From positions 186,001 through 250,000 of the forward strand of contig NZ_LGKN01000004.1 of the NCBI RefSeq assembly GCF_001306175.1: a DNA stretch of 64,000 bases, given 5' to 3'. Below the pieces are notes generated by a model, which saw only the letters and a program-made list of their open reading frames with translations, made no database searches and was not told the DNA's origin. The position numbers and the translations under genes are program-made. The DNA is from Ardenticatena maritima. Its GTDB lineage: Bacteria > Chloroflexota > Anaerolineae > Ardenticatenales > Ardenticatenaceae. This document shows positions 11,034-19,024 of the stretch, one piece after another (the first letter of the stretch is position 1; every line of letters begins with the position of its first letter).

Positions 11034-11072
11034 TGTGGGATATGTGTGGGATAATGTGGGATATTGGGGATA
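11034..11072. promoter_or_regulatory. Phased TGTGGGATA direct repeats (operator candidate)
   Basis: Four direct repeats occur at 11034, 11045, 11055 and 11064: TGTGGGATA three times, then TTGGGGATA. Spacings of 11, 10 and 9 bases place them on one DNA face. They end 19 bases before the -35 of the nnrE promoter and lie in the divergent region shared with the UPF0182 gene. The GTGGG core and 10-bp period resemble MraZ boxes; this is a similarity by eye only. Confidence 0.5.
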
Positions 11073-11091
11073 ATTCCAAACATTCGCGCCA

Positions 11092-11120
11092 TTGCCACCA
11101 CCCTCTTGCTGGACTACAAT
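11092..11120 (+). promoter_or_regulatory. Sigma-70-type promoter of the nnrE-rnc run
   Basis: TTGCCA (11092-11097), a 17-base spacer and TACAAT (11115-11120) give a good consensus promoter. The expected start point near 11127 leaves a leader of about 33 bases before the nnrE ATG. Confidence 0.65.
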
Positions 11121-11159
11121 CTCCAAACAAACAAGCGTACACACTGTTAGAGGATTGCC

Positions 11160-11924
11160 ATGTTGACCGATTTTCCTTTCGCAATTGAAGAAATTCCCAC
11201 GCTCAGCGTGGAACAAATGCGCGAAGTTGACCGCATCATGATTGAAGACCTGGGCATCCCGCTCATCCAGATGATGGAGCACGCCGGGCGCGCCCTGGCG
11301 GACGTAGCGCGCCGTCGCCTTGGCGGTTCGGTGGTCGGCAAGCACATCATCGTTCTGGTAGGCGCGGGGCACAATGGCGGCGGCGGACTGGTCGCCGCGC
11401 GCCACCTGCACAACTGGGGCGCCGAGGTTCATGTGCTCTTTGCCACAGCGTTCAAACGCCTGAAAGAAGAAACCCAGCGCCAATACCGCATCCTCGAAGC
11501 CATCGGCGTCCCGCTCTGGCACTTCGACGACATCAGCACCCCGATTGACAAACCCACTCCCCAATGGGGGCGCGCCGCCCTCGTGCTCGACGCCCTGCTG
11601 GGCTACAACCTGCATGGCGACCCGCGCGGCTTCTACGCCGACCTCATCCGCCTGGCAAACGCCAGCCGCACCCCCATCATCAGCCTGGACGTGCCCAGCG
11701 GGCTGGACGCCAACGACGGGACGATTTACAGCCCCTGCATCGAAGCCGACGCCACCGTGACGCTCGCCCTGCCCAAACGCGGCTTGCGCGAAAGCCCCTT
11801 CGTGGTCGGCGACCTCTATCTCGCCGACATCGGCATCGCGCCCGAAGTCTACAAGCGCATGGGGCTTGACGTGCCGCCGCTCTTCCAGCATCAACCAATC
11901 GTGCGTGTGCGCTACCCAACATGA
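11160..11924 (+). CDS. nnrE: NAD(P)H-hydrate epimerase (YjeF N-domain only)
   Basis: A 254-residue enzyme that epimerises damaged NAD(P)HX so that the S-form can be repaired by the ADP/ATP-dependent dehydratase. The N-terminus VEQMREVDRIMIEDLGI and the glycine-rich VGAGHNGGGGLVAARHL near residues 62-80 are typical, as is the LDVPSGLDANDG segment near 180. The usual C-terminal dehydratase (NnrD) domain is absent, so the protein is epimerase only. It is the first gene of an eight-gene run; its stop overlaps the next start (ATGA). Confidence 0.9.
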   Translation: MLTDFPFAIEEIPTLSVEQMREVDRIMIEDLGIPLIQMMEHAGRALADVARRRLGGSVVGKHIIVLVGAGHNGGGGLVAARHLHNWGAEVHVLFATAFKRLKEETQRQYRILEAIGVPLWHFDDISTPIDKPTPQWGRAALVLDALLGYNLHGDPRGFYADLIRLANASRTPIISLDVPSGLDANDGTIYSPCIEADATVTLALPKRGLRESPFVVGDLYLADIGIAPEVYKRMGLDVPPLFQHQPIVRVRYPT

Positions 11925-12507
11925 ATGGGCAACCAACACTCGACGAACTGGAAACCGCCTTTGCACACCATGCGCCGGTTGTGGTGCGCTTTCAGCCCGC
12001 CGACACCTGGGGCGACGCCGCCGTCCTTCGCCCTTGCTTCCAACCCCGCATGGCTGGGCGCTCGTTTTCACCCTGCGCCCGCAAACCCTCTCCACCCACC
12101 AGGGGCAAATGAGTTTTCCCGGCGGGCGCGCCGATCCCGAAGACTCCACCCCCGTCGCCACGGCTTTGCGCGAATGCCATGAAGAATTGGGTGTGCCGCC
12201 CCACACGGTGCGCCTGCTCGGTCGCCTCGGCAGAGTGCCGTCCGGCGGCGCCCGCGTCAACGTGCACGCCTTTGTGGGCGCACTCCCGCCGGACACCACC
12301 TTCCAGCCCAACCCCGCCGAAGTCGCCGAGGTTGTCATCATCCCCATCGCCGACCTGCAAAAGCCCGACTGCCACCGCGTCGAAACACGCGACTTCATGG
12401 GGCGCAGCGTCCCTGTGCACTTCTACGAATGGCGGGGCTACACCATCTGGGGGCTTACCGGTTTTCTCGTGCATGAATTGTTGAAACGTTGGCCAAATCC
12501 GCGATAA
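11921..12507 (+). CDS. NudL-like Nudix hydrolase (CoA pyrophosphatase type), frame broken
   Basis: Two frames together make one Nudix protein. The first, from ATG 11921 (overlapping the nnrE stop as ATGA), reads [16 protein letters not shown] to GDAAVL. The second continues [19 protein letters not shown] and [11 protein letters not shown], then the Nudix helix RECHEELGV, and ends at 12507. Adding one C to the CCC at 12031-12033 joins them as [14 protein letters not shown]. The [10 protein letters not shown] block is typical of CoA/acyl-CoA diphosphatases (NudL/NUDT7 type). The break may be a base-calling undercall or a real mutation; I see no slippery heptamer for programmed shifting. Confidence 0.75.
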
Positions 12508-12551
12508 TGAAACCGCATTCAGCGATGAAACAAGCCCAAAGGAGCACAACC

Positions 12552-12953
12552 ATGCGCATCGCCCTGATTGCCCACGACAACAAAAAACTCGACATGGCCA
12601 TGTTCGTGCGCGACCACATTGACATTTTCCGCCAACATGAACTCGTCGCGACCAGCGGCACCGGCAAAATTCTGCAAGAAAAAACGGGGCTCACCGTCGA
12701 ACGCATCACCCACGGTCCCGACGGCGGCGACCTCATCATCGGCGCGCGTGTCGCCATGGGGCAAATTGACGCCGTCATCTTCTTCCGCGACCCGCTCACC
12801 GCACAACCGCACGAACCCGACGTGAGCGCGCTCCTGCGCGTGTGCGACGTGCACAACGTGCCGCTTGCCACCAATTTGGGCACCGCCGAAGCCATTGTGG
12901 ATTGGCTGACTGACATGACGAACAAAGCCAAAAGCACGCCGCAAAGCCAATGA
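12552..12953 (+). CDS. mgsA: Methylglyoxal synthase
   Basis: A 133-residue enzyme that converts dihydroxyacetone phosphate to methylglyoxal and phosphate, bypassing lower glycolysis under phosphate or sugar-phosphate stress. The start [12 protein letters not shown], the phosphate-binding TSGTGKIL (ATSGTG) near residue 34-41, the GPDGGD motif with the catalytic aspartates, and FFRDPL are all present. Length is close to the usual 130-150. A ribosome site (AAAGGAG) lies upstream of ATG 12552. Its stop overlaps the start of the kinase-protease fusion gene, so the two are coupled. Confidence 0.95.
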   Translation: MRIALIAHDNKKLDMAMFVRDHIDIFRQHELVATSGTGKILQEKTGLTVERITHGPDGGDLIIGARVAMGQIDAVIFFRDPLTAQPHEPDVSALLRVCDVHNVPLATNLGTAEAIVDWLTDMTNKAKSTPQSQ

Positions 12954-15556
12954 GTGAGCCAGCGCCACAACCCGCCGTCCTTTGCTATGGGCGTCTGCAC
13001 GTCCTGAACGGTGTACGCCTGCCCGCCCCGCCTTCCCCCGGTCGGTCGCTCCACGTGACCGCCGACTATTACCGCGTGGGGGGCGAAGCCGCCATGGTGG
13101 CGCTGGCGCTGGCGCGCTGGGGCGTGGTGCCCGCCGTCATGGGCAATGCGCTGGGCGAAGACGCCTACGCCGAGATGATTTGGCAGGAACTCCACCGACG
13201 CCGCTATGGGCGCATTCACACGGACTGGCTCACCACCGACCCGCATGTGCGCACGCCCTTCACCCGCTTGCTCACCACACCCCAGGAGCAGAGCATCGCG
13301 CTCTACTACTGGCACGAGCAAGCCCGGTGGCCTCTGCCCACAGACGAGCACATGCAACAAGTGCGCCTCTTCACCACCGACAGCCACGCCGGCGAAGCCG
13401 GTATCGCCGCTGCGCGCCTGGCGCATGCGCATGGCGTGCCCGTCATCACCGCCGACGTCATGCCGACACACCCGCTGGCGGCGCTCAGCACCATCACCAT
13501 CACCAGCCAAACCACCCTGCGGCGGCACACACAGGACGATCTCGAAACCGTGGCGCATCGCCTGCGCGAACAGGGCGTGCTCACCGTCGTTTTCACCCAC
13601 GGGAGCGAACCCATCCGCGTCCTCGACGCCGACGGCGAATGGCACACGTTCCCATCGTTCCCGCTCCCACCGGTTGATACCAGCGGCGCGGGCGACATCT
13701 TCCGTGCCGGTTTTCTCTACGGCGTATTGAACGCCTGGACCCTGGAACAGACCGTGCGCTTTGCCGCCGCCGCCGCCGCGCTCTGGGTGAACCTGCCCAC
13801 GCCGCTCAAACACGCCCCCACCCTTCAAGAAATTGACGCCTTCCTGGAAGAACGCCCCTCGCGCCCGCTCGTGCTCGACATGGCGCCTGACGAGGTGGTC
13901 TGCCCACTCTGCCAGCGGACAGTGCCCAACACCCTCTTTGAAAAACATTGGCACATGGAAAAGCGCGTGGTGCGCGCCATTCAACGCGCTTTCCCCGCCT
14001 GGCGGCGCGCCGACGGCGCATGCCCGGCGTGTGTGCAAAAATACCTGCGCTGCGCCATCGCCGAAACCCCGCACGACCTGCCCATCTTGCAAGAAGGGCA
14101 TCCCATCTACGGGCATCCCGACCTCTTCGTCCTGCCCATTGCCGTGCGCCTGCGCGCCAACCCGCACTACACCGGGCGCGGCCTCACCATCGCCTTTCTC
14201 GATAGCGGCTTCTACCCGCATCCCGACCTCACCCAACCCACCAACCGCATCACCGCCACCGCCGATGTAGGGGGACGCCACCCCATCGCCCCCGCCGATT
14301 TCAGCGAACCACGCCCCGAAGCGTGGCACGGCATGATGACCTCGGTTGTCGCCGCCGGCAACGGCTACCTGAGCAACGGCGTGTACGCCGGCATCGCCCG
14401 CGACGCCAACGTCGTGCTCATCAAGGTCAGCGACAGCCGGGGACGGGTGAAGGAGCCGGGGATTGTGCGGGGCATGCGCTGGCTGCTCGAACACGCCGAC
14501 GAGTACGCCGTGCGCATCGTCAACCTGAGTGTAGGGGGCGACACCCTCAACGCCGGACCCGAAAACGAACTCAACCAACTGGTGGAACGCGCCGTTTCGC
14601 GCGGCATGGTCGTCATCGCCGCTTCGGGAAACGCCGGTCGCGCCGAACTGGTGCCCCCCGCCTCGGCGGAATCCGCCATCACCGTGGGCGGATTGGACGA
14701 CCGCAACGTGCTCGACACAGGCGAGCATCGGCTTTACAACAGCAACTGGGGGCGCTCCACCGCGGGGTCGCCCAAGCCCGAACTCATTGCACCCAGCATC
14801 TGGATTGCCGCGCCCGTCCTGCCGGGGACGCGCATCGCCGAGCAAAACATCCTGCTCGACCGCCTGCGCCGCGCCCACGACGACGAACTGCCCACCTTGC
14901 TCGCCAACGCGCTGGACGTGCTCGACCTGCCGGCGGACATCCTGCACGCCCCCGTCGAAGCCCAACGCGCCGCCATCTACGAGCACATCATCAAAAACAA
15001 ATTCATCACGCCCTTTTACCAGCACGTGGACGGCACCAGTTTTGCCGCCCCGATTGTCGCCAGCACCGTCGCCCAAATGCTCGAAGCCAACCCATCACTG
15101 ACCCCGGAGCAGGTCAAAGACCTGCTCATGCGCACCGCGCGCCCCCTGCCCGGCTTGCCGGAAGAACGCCAGGGCTACGGCGTTGTGCAGCCGGGACCCG
15201 CGGTGACGGCGGCGCTCCGCCTGCGCTACGGCACATTGGGCGAAACGCCCCTCTCGCCCTACGTTCGCCACGGTTTCGTCCATTTCGTTTACTACGACCC
15301 ACGCGCGGAGCGCGTCAGCGTCATCGGCGATTTCAACGCATGGCAACCGGACGCCACGCCCATGGAGACAATCGCGCCGGGCATGTGGCACGCCGCGATA
15401 CCGCTGCCACCGCCGGGGCGCTACGGCTACAAATTCCTGGTGGATAACGACCGCTGGCTCGACGACCCCGAAAACAGCGAGAAAGAAGCCGACGGCTATG
15501 GCGGCTTCAACGCCGTATTGGTTGTTGAAGAGACAGACCCACCAACCCACCAATGA
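12950..15556 (+). CDS. PfkB kinase - zinc-ribbon - subtilase (S8) - CBM48 fusion protein
   Basis: An 868-residue multidomain protein without signal peptide or membrane segment. Residues about 8-300 are a PfkB sugar-kinase fold with DTSGAGD at 243-249. Residues 318-368 hold CPLC and CPAC pairs with two histidines (H333, H335), probably a zinc ribbon. Residues about 385-760 are a subtilisin-like protease: D418 (LDSG), H460 (WHG), oxyanion N561 (ASGN) and S697 (DGTSFAAP). Residues about 772-860 resemble the glycogen-binding AMPK-beta/CBM48 domain ([19 protein letters not shown]). The frame is open throughout and each domain keeps its key residues. It overlaps mgsA by 4 bases and precedes a threonine-synthase gene. 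No characterised protein of this architecture is known to me; the function is unknown. Confidence 0.88.
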   Translation: MSEPAPQPAVLCYGRLHVLNGVRLPAPPSPGRSLHVTADYYRVGGEAAMVALALARWGVVPAVMGNALGEDAYAEMIWQELHRRRYGRIHTDWLTTDPHVRTPFTRLLTTPQEQSIALYYWHEQARWPLPTDEHMQQVRLFTTDSHAGEAGIAAARLAHAHGVPVITADVMPTHPLAALSTITITSQTTLRRHTQDDLETVAHRLREQGVLTVVFTHGSEPIRVLDADGEWHTFPSFPLPPVDTSGAGDIFRAGFLYGVLNAWTLEQTVRFAAAAAALWVNLPTPLKHAPTLQEIDAFLEERPSRPLVLDMAPDEVVCPLCQRTVPNTLFEKHWHMEKRVVRAIQRAFPAWRRADGACPACVQKYLRCAIAETPHDLPILQEGHPIYGHPDLFVLPIAVRLRANPHYTGRGLTIAFLDSGFYPHPDLTQPTNRITATADVGGRHPIAPADFSEPRPEAWHGMMTSVVAAGNGYLSNGVYAGIARDANVVLIKVSDSRGRVKEPGIVRGMRWLLEHADEYAVRIVNLSVGGDTLNAGPENELNQLVERAVSRGMVVIAASGNAGRAELVPPASAESAITVGGLDDRNVLDTGEHRLYNSNWGRSTAGSPKPELIAPSIWIAAPVLPGTRIAEQNILLDRLRRAHDDELPTLLANALDVLDLPADILHAPVEAQRAAIYEHIIKNKFITPFYQHVDGTSFAAPIVASTVAQMLEANPSLTPEQVKDLLMRTARPLPGLPEERQGYGVVQPGPAVTAALRLRYGTLGETPLSPYVRHGFVHFVYYDPRAERVSVIGDFNAWQPDATPMETIAPGMWHAAIPLPPPGRYGYKFLVDNDRWLDDPENSEKEADGYGGFNAVLVVEETDPPTHQ

Positions 15557-15574
15557 CATGCAAAGGAGCATGCC

Positions 15575-16663
15575 ATGACCCTGACACTCTTCTGCACGGC
15601 TTGTCGCCAGCCCGCCCCCCTCACCGCCTGGCGCTGCCCAGCATGCGGCGGCGTCCTCGACACGCGGCTCCCCACCTTCCAGCCCGACGCCATTGTGCGC
15701 CATGAAGCCTCACTCTGGCGCTATGCAGCCTCTTTGCCCATAGAGCGTACCGTTTCGCTCGGTGAGGGGTTTACGCCATTGGTGGCACTACCACACACAC
15801 CCGACCCAAGGCTCATGGTCAAACTCGAATACGCCGCGCCTACGGGTTCGTTCAAAGACCGTGGAACGGTGATGACCATCAACGCACTTTTACAAGCCGG
15901 TGTGCACGACGTTGTGGAAGATTCATCGGGCAATGCGGGGGCGTCGCTCGCCGCCTACGCCGCCGCAGCCGGCATGCACGCCCGCATCTTCACCCCCGCC
16001 CACGCCGCCGAAGGCAAAAAGCGCCAAATGCGCATCTTCGGCGCAGACCTTGTCGAAGTTCCCGGCCCGCGCAGCGCCGCAACCGAAGCCTGCCTGCGCG
16101 CCGCCGAAGAAAGCGTGTACGCCAGCCACGCATGGAGCCCACTCCCACTGCTTGGGTTCATGACGGCTGCGTGGGAATTGTGGGAGCAACTGGGGGACGC
16201 GCCCGCCGCGGTCGTCTGCCCGGTGGGGCAAGGCGGGTTGTTTTTGGGGCTTTGGCGCGGCTTCCTGGCGCTCCGCACGGCGGGGTGTATCACGCGCATG
16301 CCCCGCCTCTATGCGGTCCAATCCACCGCTTGCGCCCCCATCACCACCGCCTGGTATCTGAAAGAACCCGACCCCATCGCGGTGGAAGAAGGCGAAACCA
16401 TCGCCGAGGGCATCCGCATCGCCCACCCCGTGCGCGGGCGCGACGTTCTGTCAGCCATCAGGTCGAGTGGGGGGGCGGCATTTGCCGTCTCCGACGAAGC
16501 CACCCGCGCCGCGCATCGCTGGTTTGCCAAACGGGGGCTGTTTGTCGAACCAACCAGCGCCGTCGTTGGCGTTCCGCTGGAAGAAATCTGCGAACACACA
16601 CGCGAAGACGGCGCCATCGTGCTCATGCTGACGGGGAGCGGTTTGAAATATGGCCTCTCATGA
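15575..16663 (+). CDS. Threonine synthase-family PLP enzyme
   Basis: A 362-residue fold-type II PLP enzyme. The N-terminus has a zinc-ribbon pair, CTAC at about 8-11 and CPAC at about 24-27, as in long threonine synthases. The PLP lysine lies in GSFKDRG near residue 95, and SSGNAGASLAAYA is the substrate/phosphate loop. The C-terminal LTGSGLKY motif matches ThrC (LTGxGLK). Threonine synthase turns O-phosphohomoserine into threonine. It starts 18 bases after the fusion gene with AAAGGAG upstream. No hom or thrB is nearby, so a related lyase activity remains possible. Confidence 0.85.
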   Translation: MTLTLFCTACRQPAPLTAWRCPACGGVLDTRLPTFQPDAIVRHEASLWRYAASLPIERTVSLGEGFTPLVALPHTPDPRLMVKLEYAAPTGSFKDRGTVMTINALLQAGVHDVVEDSSGNAGASLAAYAAAAGMHARIFTPAHAAEGKKRQMRIFGADLVEVPGPRSAATEACLRAAEESVYASHAWSPLPLLGFMTAAWELWEQLGDAPAAVVCPVGQGGLFLGLWRGFLALRTAGCITRMPRLYAVQSTACAPITTAWYLKEPDPIAVEEGETIAEGIRIAHPVRGRDVLSAIRSSGGAAFAVSDEATRAAHRWFAKRGLFVEPTSAVVGVPLEEICEHTREDGAIVLMLTGSGLKYGLS

Positions 16664-16937
16664 ACCGTTTGACCTGCCGCCGCGCACGTTCTTCATCCTT
16701 CAAGGCGTCTTGTTCGGGCTGGCGGGGCTGCTCACCCTCGCACGCGGGCGCTTGACGCTCGCCGAGTATGCTCGTATGCTGGCGTGGGTTTCGCTGGGGT
16801 GCTGGGTCTTTGCCGCCATGCTCTGGGGGTGGAGTCGTCGGCGCCCTTTGCCCACCTGGCTGCACCCGGCGGTTGTTTTTTTCAGCAGCATGCTACCGTT
16901 CGCCGCCAGTACACTCCTGGCATGGCTGAGCGGCTAA
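16650..16937 (+). CDS. Small three-helix membrane protein, hypothetical
   Basis: A 95-residue protein with three hydrophobic stretches (FFILQGVLFGLAGLLTLA, MLAWVSLGCWVFAAMLWGW and VVFFSSMLPFAASTLLAWL), so it is probably a small integral membrane protein. It overlaps the threonine-synthase gene by 14 bases, suggesting coupling, and fabF follows 47 bases later. I recognise no family. Coding is supported by the clean hydrophobic pattern and the operon position. Confidence 0.65.
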   Translation: MASHEPFDLPPRTFFILQGVLFGLAGLLTLARGRLTLAEYARMLAWVSLGCWVFAAMLWGWSRRRPLPTWLHPAVVFFSSMLPFAASTLLAWLSG

Positions 16938-16984
16938 CGACGGATCGCTTCAAAAGACCAACAGGATAAAGGAGCGTGCCAGAT

Positions 16985-18247
16985 ATGAGCGAACAGACAC
17001 GACGTGTCGTTGTGACGGGTATCGGCGCCATCACCGCGCTGGGCAAAGATATGCCCACCACCTGGAAGAATTTGCTTGCCGGCGTCAGCGGCGCCGGCCC
17101 GATTACTCGCTTCGACACCAGCGACTTTCTGGTCAAATTTGCCTGCGAAGTCAAGGATTTCGATATTGCCGAGTACGAAGACATCATCTCGCCCAAAGAA
17201 GCCAAACGCATTGACCGCAACATTCAGTTGATGATTGGCGCTGCGGCGCAAGCCATGCGCCAGGCTGGTTTGCGCATCGAAGACCCCGAACACGCCAACC
17301 GTGCGGGGGCGCTGGTCGGCACCGGTATCGGGGGGCTGGAAACCTTGTACGAAGGACACAAAACCCTCTTCGAGAAGGGTCCCAAACGTGTGAGCCCCTT
17401 TGTGGCGACCTACATGCTCCCCAACATGGCGGCGGGGTATCTCTCCATCTGCTTCAACCTGCGCGGTCCGAACTTCACCATCATCTCGGCGTGCGCCTCG
17501 GGGACGCACACCGTCGGGGAAGCCGCCGAAATCATCCGCCGCGGCGACGCCGACGTCATGCTGGCGGGCGGCGTGGAAGCGCCCATTACGCCCTTCGGGT
17601 TGGCGGCTTTCCACCGCACGGGGGCGCTCAGCACGCGCAACGACGACCCGCAACACGCATCGCGCCCCTTCGACGCCCAGCGCGACGGTTTTGTGTTTGG
17701 TGAAGGGGCGGGGGCGTTGGTGCTCGAAAGCCTGGAACACGCCAAAGCCCGCGGGGCTACCATCCTCGCCGAGGTGGTGGGCTACGGCTTGAGCGACGAC
17801 GCCTATCACATCAGCGCCCCTGCGGAAGGCGGCGAAGGGGCGGCGCGCGCCATGGCTATGGCGCTCCGCAAAGCGGGAGTTGGTCCCGAAGCCGTGGACT
17901 ACATCAACGCACACGGCACCAGCACGCCGCTCAACGACAAATCGGAAACGCAAGCCATCAAGACGGTCTTCGGCGAGCACGCCTACCGCATCCCCATCAG
18001 TTCCACCAAGAGCATGGTTGGGCACTTGCTGGGGGCGGCGGGGGTTGTGGAAGCCGCCGTCTGCGTGCAAACCATTCTGGACGGTATCATCCACCCCACC
18101 ATCAACTACGAATACCCCGACCCAGAATGTGATTTGGACTATGTGCCCAATCAGGCGCGCAAAGCCACGGTGCGCTACGCCCTTTCCAACAGTTTCGGCT
18201 TTGGTGGGCACAACGCATCCATCTTGCTGAAAGCCTACGAGGAGTAA
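16985..18247 (+). CDS. fabF: Beta-ketoacyl-ACP synthase II
   Basis: A 420-residue thiolase-fold condensing enzyme of fatty-acid elongation. The catalytic Cys-His-His set is present: C in SACASGTH (near residue 167), H in NAHGTSTPLND (near 307) and H in SMVGHLLGAAG (near 344). Length matches FabF. ATG 16985 is chosen because AAAGGAG stands about 10 bases upstream; the in-frame GTG at 16976 is too close. It is followed after 6 bases by rnc, a fabF-rnc order found in many bacteria. No acpP or other fab gene is adjacent. Confidence 0.94.
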   Translation: MSEQTRRVVVTGIGAITALGKDMPTTWKNLLAGVSGAGPITRFDTSDFLVKFACEVKDFDIAEYEDIISPKEAKRIDRNIQLMIGAAAQAMRQAGLRIEDPEHANRAGALVGTGIGGLETLYEGHKTLFEKGPKRVSPFVATYMLPNMAAGYLSICFNLRGPNFTIISACASGTHTVGEAAEIIRRGDADVMLAGGVEAPITPFGLAAFHRTGALSTRNDDPQHASRPFDAQRDGFVFGEGAGALVLESLEHAKARGATILAEVVGYGLSDDAYHISAPAEGGEGAARAMAMALRKAGVGPEAVDYINAHGTSTPLNDKSETQAIKTVFGEHAYRIPISSTKSMVGHLLGAAGVVEAAVCVQTILDGIIHPTINYEYPDPECDLDYVPNQARKATVRYALSNSFGFGGHNASILLKAYEE

Positions 18248-18253
18248 ACCATC

Positions 18254-18952
18254 GTGACGTGGTCGCTTGAACAGGCGCAGCAGGTCATCGGCTACACCTT
18301 TCGCCGACCCGACCTGCTGCGCACCGCCCTCACCCATCGGTCGTACCTCAATGAACATCCCGAAGAAACCGAAGATTACGAGCGTCTGGAATTTTTGGGC
18401 GACGCCGTGCTCGACCTGGTTGTCGCCGAGCATCTCTTCTACGCGCTCCCCGACTGGCCCGAAGGGGACTTGACGTTTTTGCGCGCCACGCTGGTGCGCA
18501 CCGAACAACTGGCCGATTACGCCCGCCAACTCGGCTTGGGCGACATCCTGCGCCTGGGGCGCGGCGCGGAATTGAGCGGCGGGCGCAATCACACCGCCAT
18601 CCTCGCCGATGCGTTTGAAGCCGTTGTCGGCGCGCTCTACCTGGACGGGGGGCTGGACGTGGTGCGCGATTGGGTGCTCGAACGCTTCATCGCCCCCACA
18701 GTCGAAGCCGCACGGCGCAGTGGGCGCACCCGCCGCGACCCCAAAAGCCGCCTGCAAGAAGCGGTGCAAGCCCGCTACAACATCACACCCCGCTACGCCA
18801 TCATCGCCGAAAGCGGTCCTGAACACGACCGCCGTTTTACCGCCGAGGTGCGCATTGGCGATGAGGTATGGGGCGTCGGCGAAGGGCGCAGCAAACAGGA
18901 AGCCACGCTTGCCGCGGCGGAGGCGGCGCTGCGGCGGTTGGAAGAGGCATAA
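18254..18952 (+). CDS. rnc: Ribonuclease III
   Basis: A 232-residue double-strand-specific endoribonuclease that matures rRNA precursors and structured mRNAs. The catalytic domain has the signature ERLEFLGDAVLD near residues 43-54 and the second metal-site region DAFEAVVGALYLDGG. The C-terminal part from about 155 (DPKSRLQEAVQ to AEAALRRLEE) is the dsRNA-binding domain. The start is a GTG at 18254, 6 bases after the fabF stop, and a perfect terminator follows 20 bases after the stop. Confidence 0.95.
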   Translation: MTWSLEQAQQVIGYTFRRPDLLRTALTHRSYLNEHPEETEDYERLEFLGDAVLDLVVAEHLFYALPDWPEGDLTFLRATLVRTEQLADYARQLGLGDILRLGRGAELSGGRNHTAILADAFEAVVGALYLDGGLDVVRDWVLERFIAPTVEAARRSGRTRRDPKSRLQEAVQARYNITPRYAIIAESGPEHDRRFTAEVRIGDEVWGVGEGRSKQEATLAAAEAALRRLEEA

Positions 18953-18972
18953 AAAACGCATGTGCAGATGCA

Positions 18973-19001
18973 AACGGGGCGAGCATTGGGCTCGCCCCGT
19001 T
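18973..19001. terminator. Bidirectional terminator, rnc / surface protein
   Basis: AACGGGGCGAG (18973-18983) and CTCGCCCCGTT (18991-19001) form a perfect 11-bp stem with a 7-base loop between two convergent genes. Confidence 0.85.
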
Positions 19002-19024
19002 GTAATGTGGTCTGAACTCCGTGT

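Noticed and set aside
12020-12040. Programmed -1 frameshift in the Nudix gene
   Set aside because: There is no slippery heptamer, no stimulatory hairpin or internal ribosome site that I can see, and Nudix enzymes are not known to need recoding.
12455-15076. A very long open frame (873 codons) on the minus strand opposite the fusion gene
   Set aside because: It is Gly/Val/His-rich, has no domain or ribosome site, and mirrors a high-GC coding gene. It is an antisense shadow of the kinase-protease frame, which has clear motifs.
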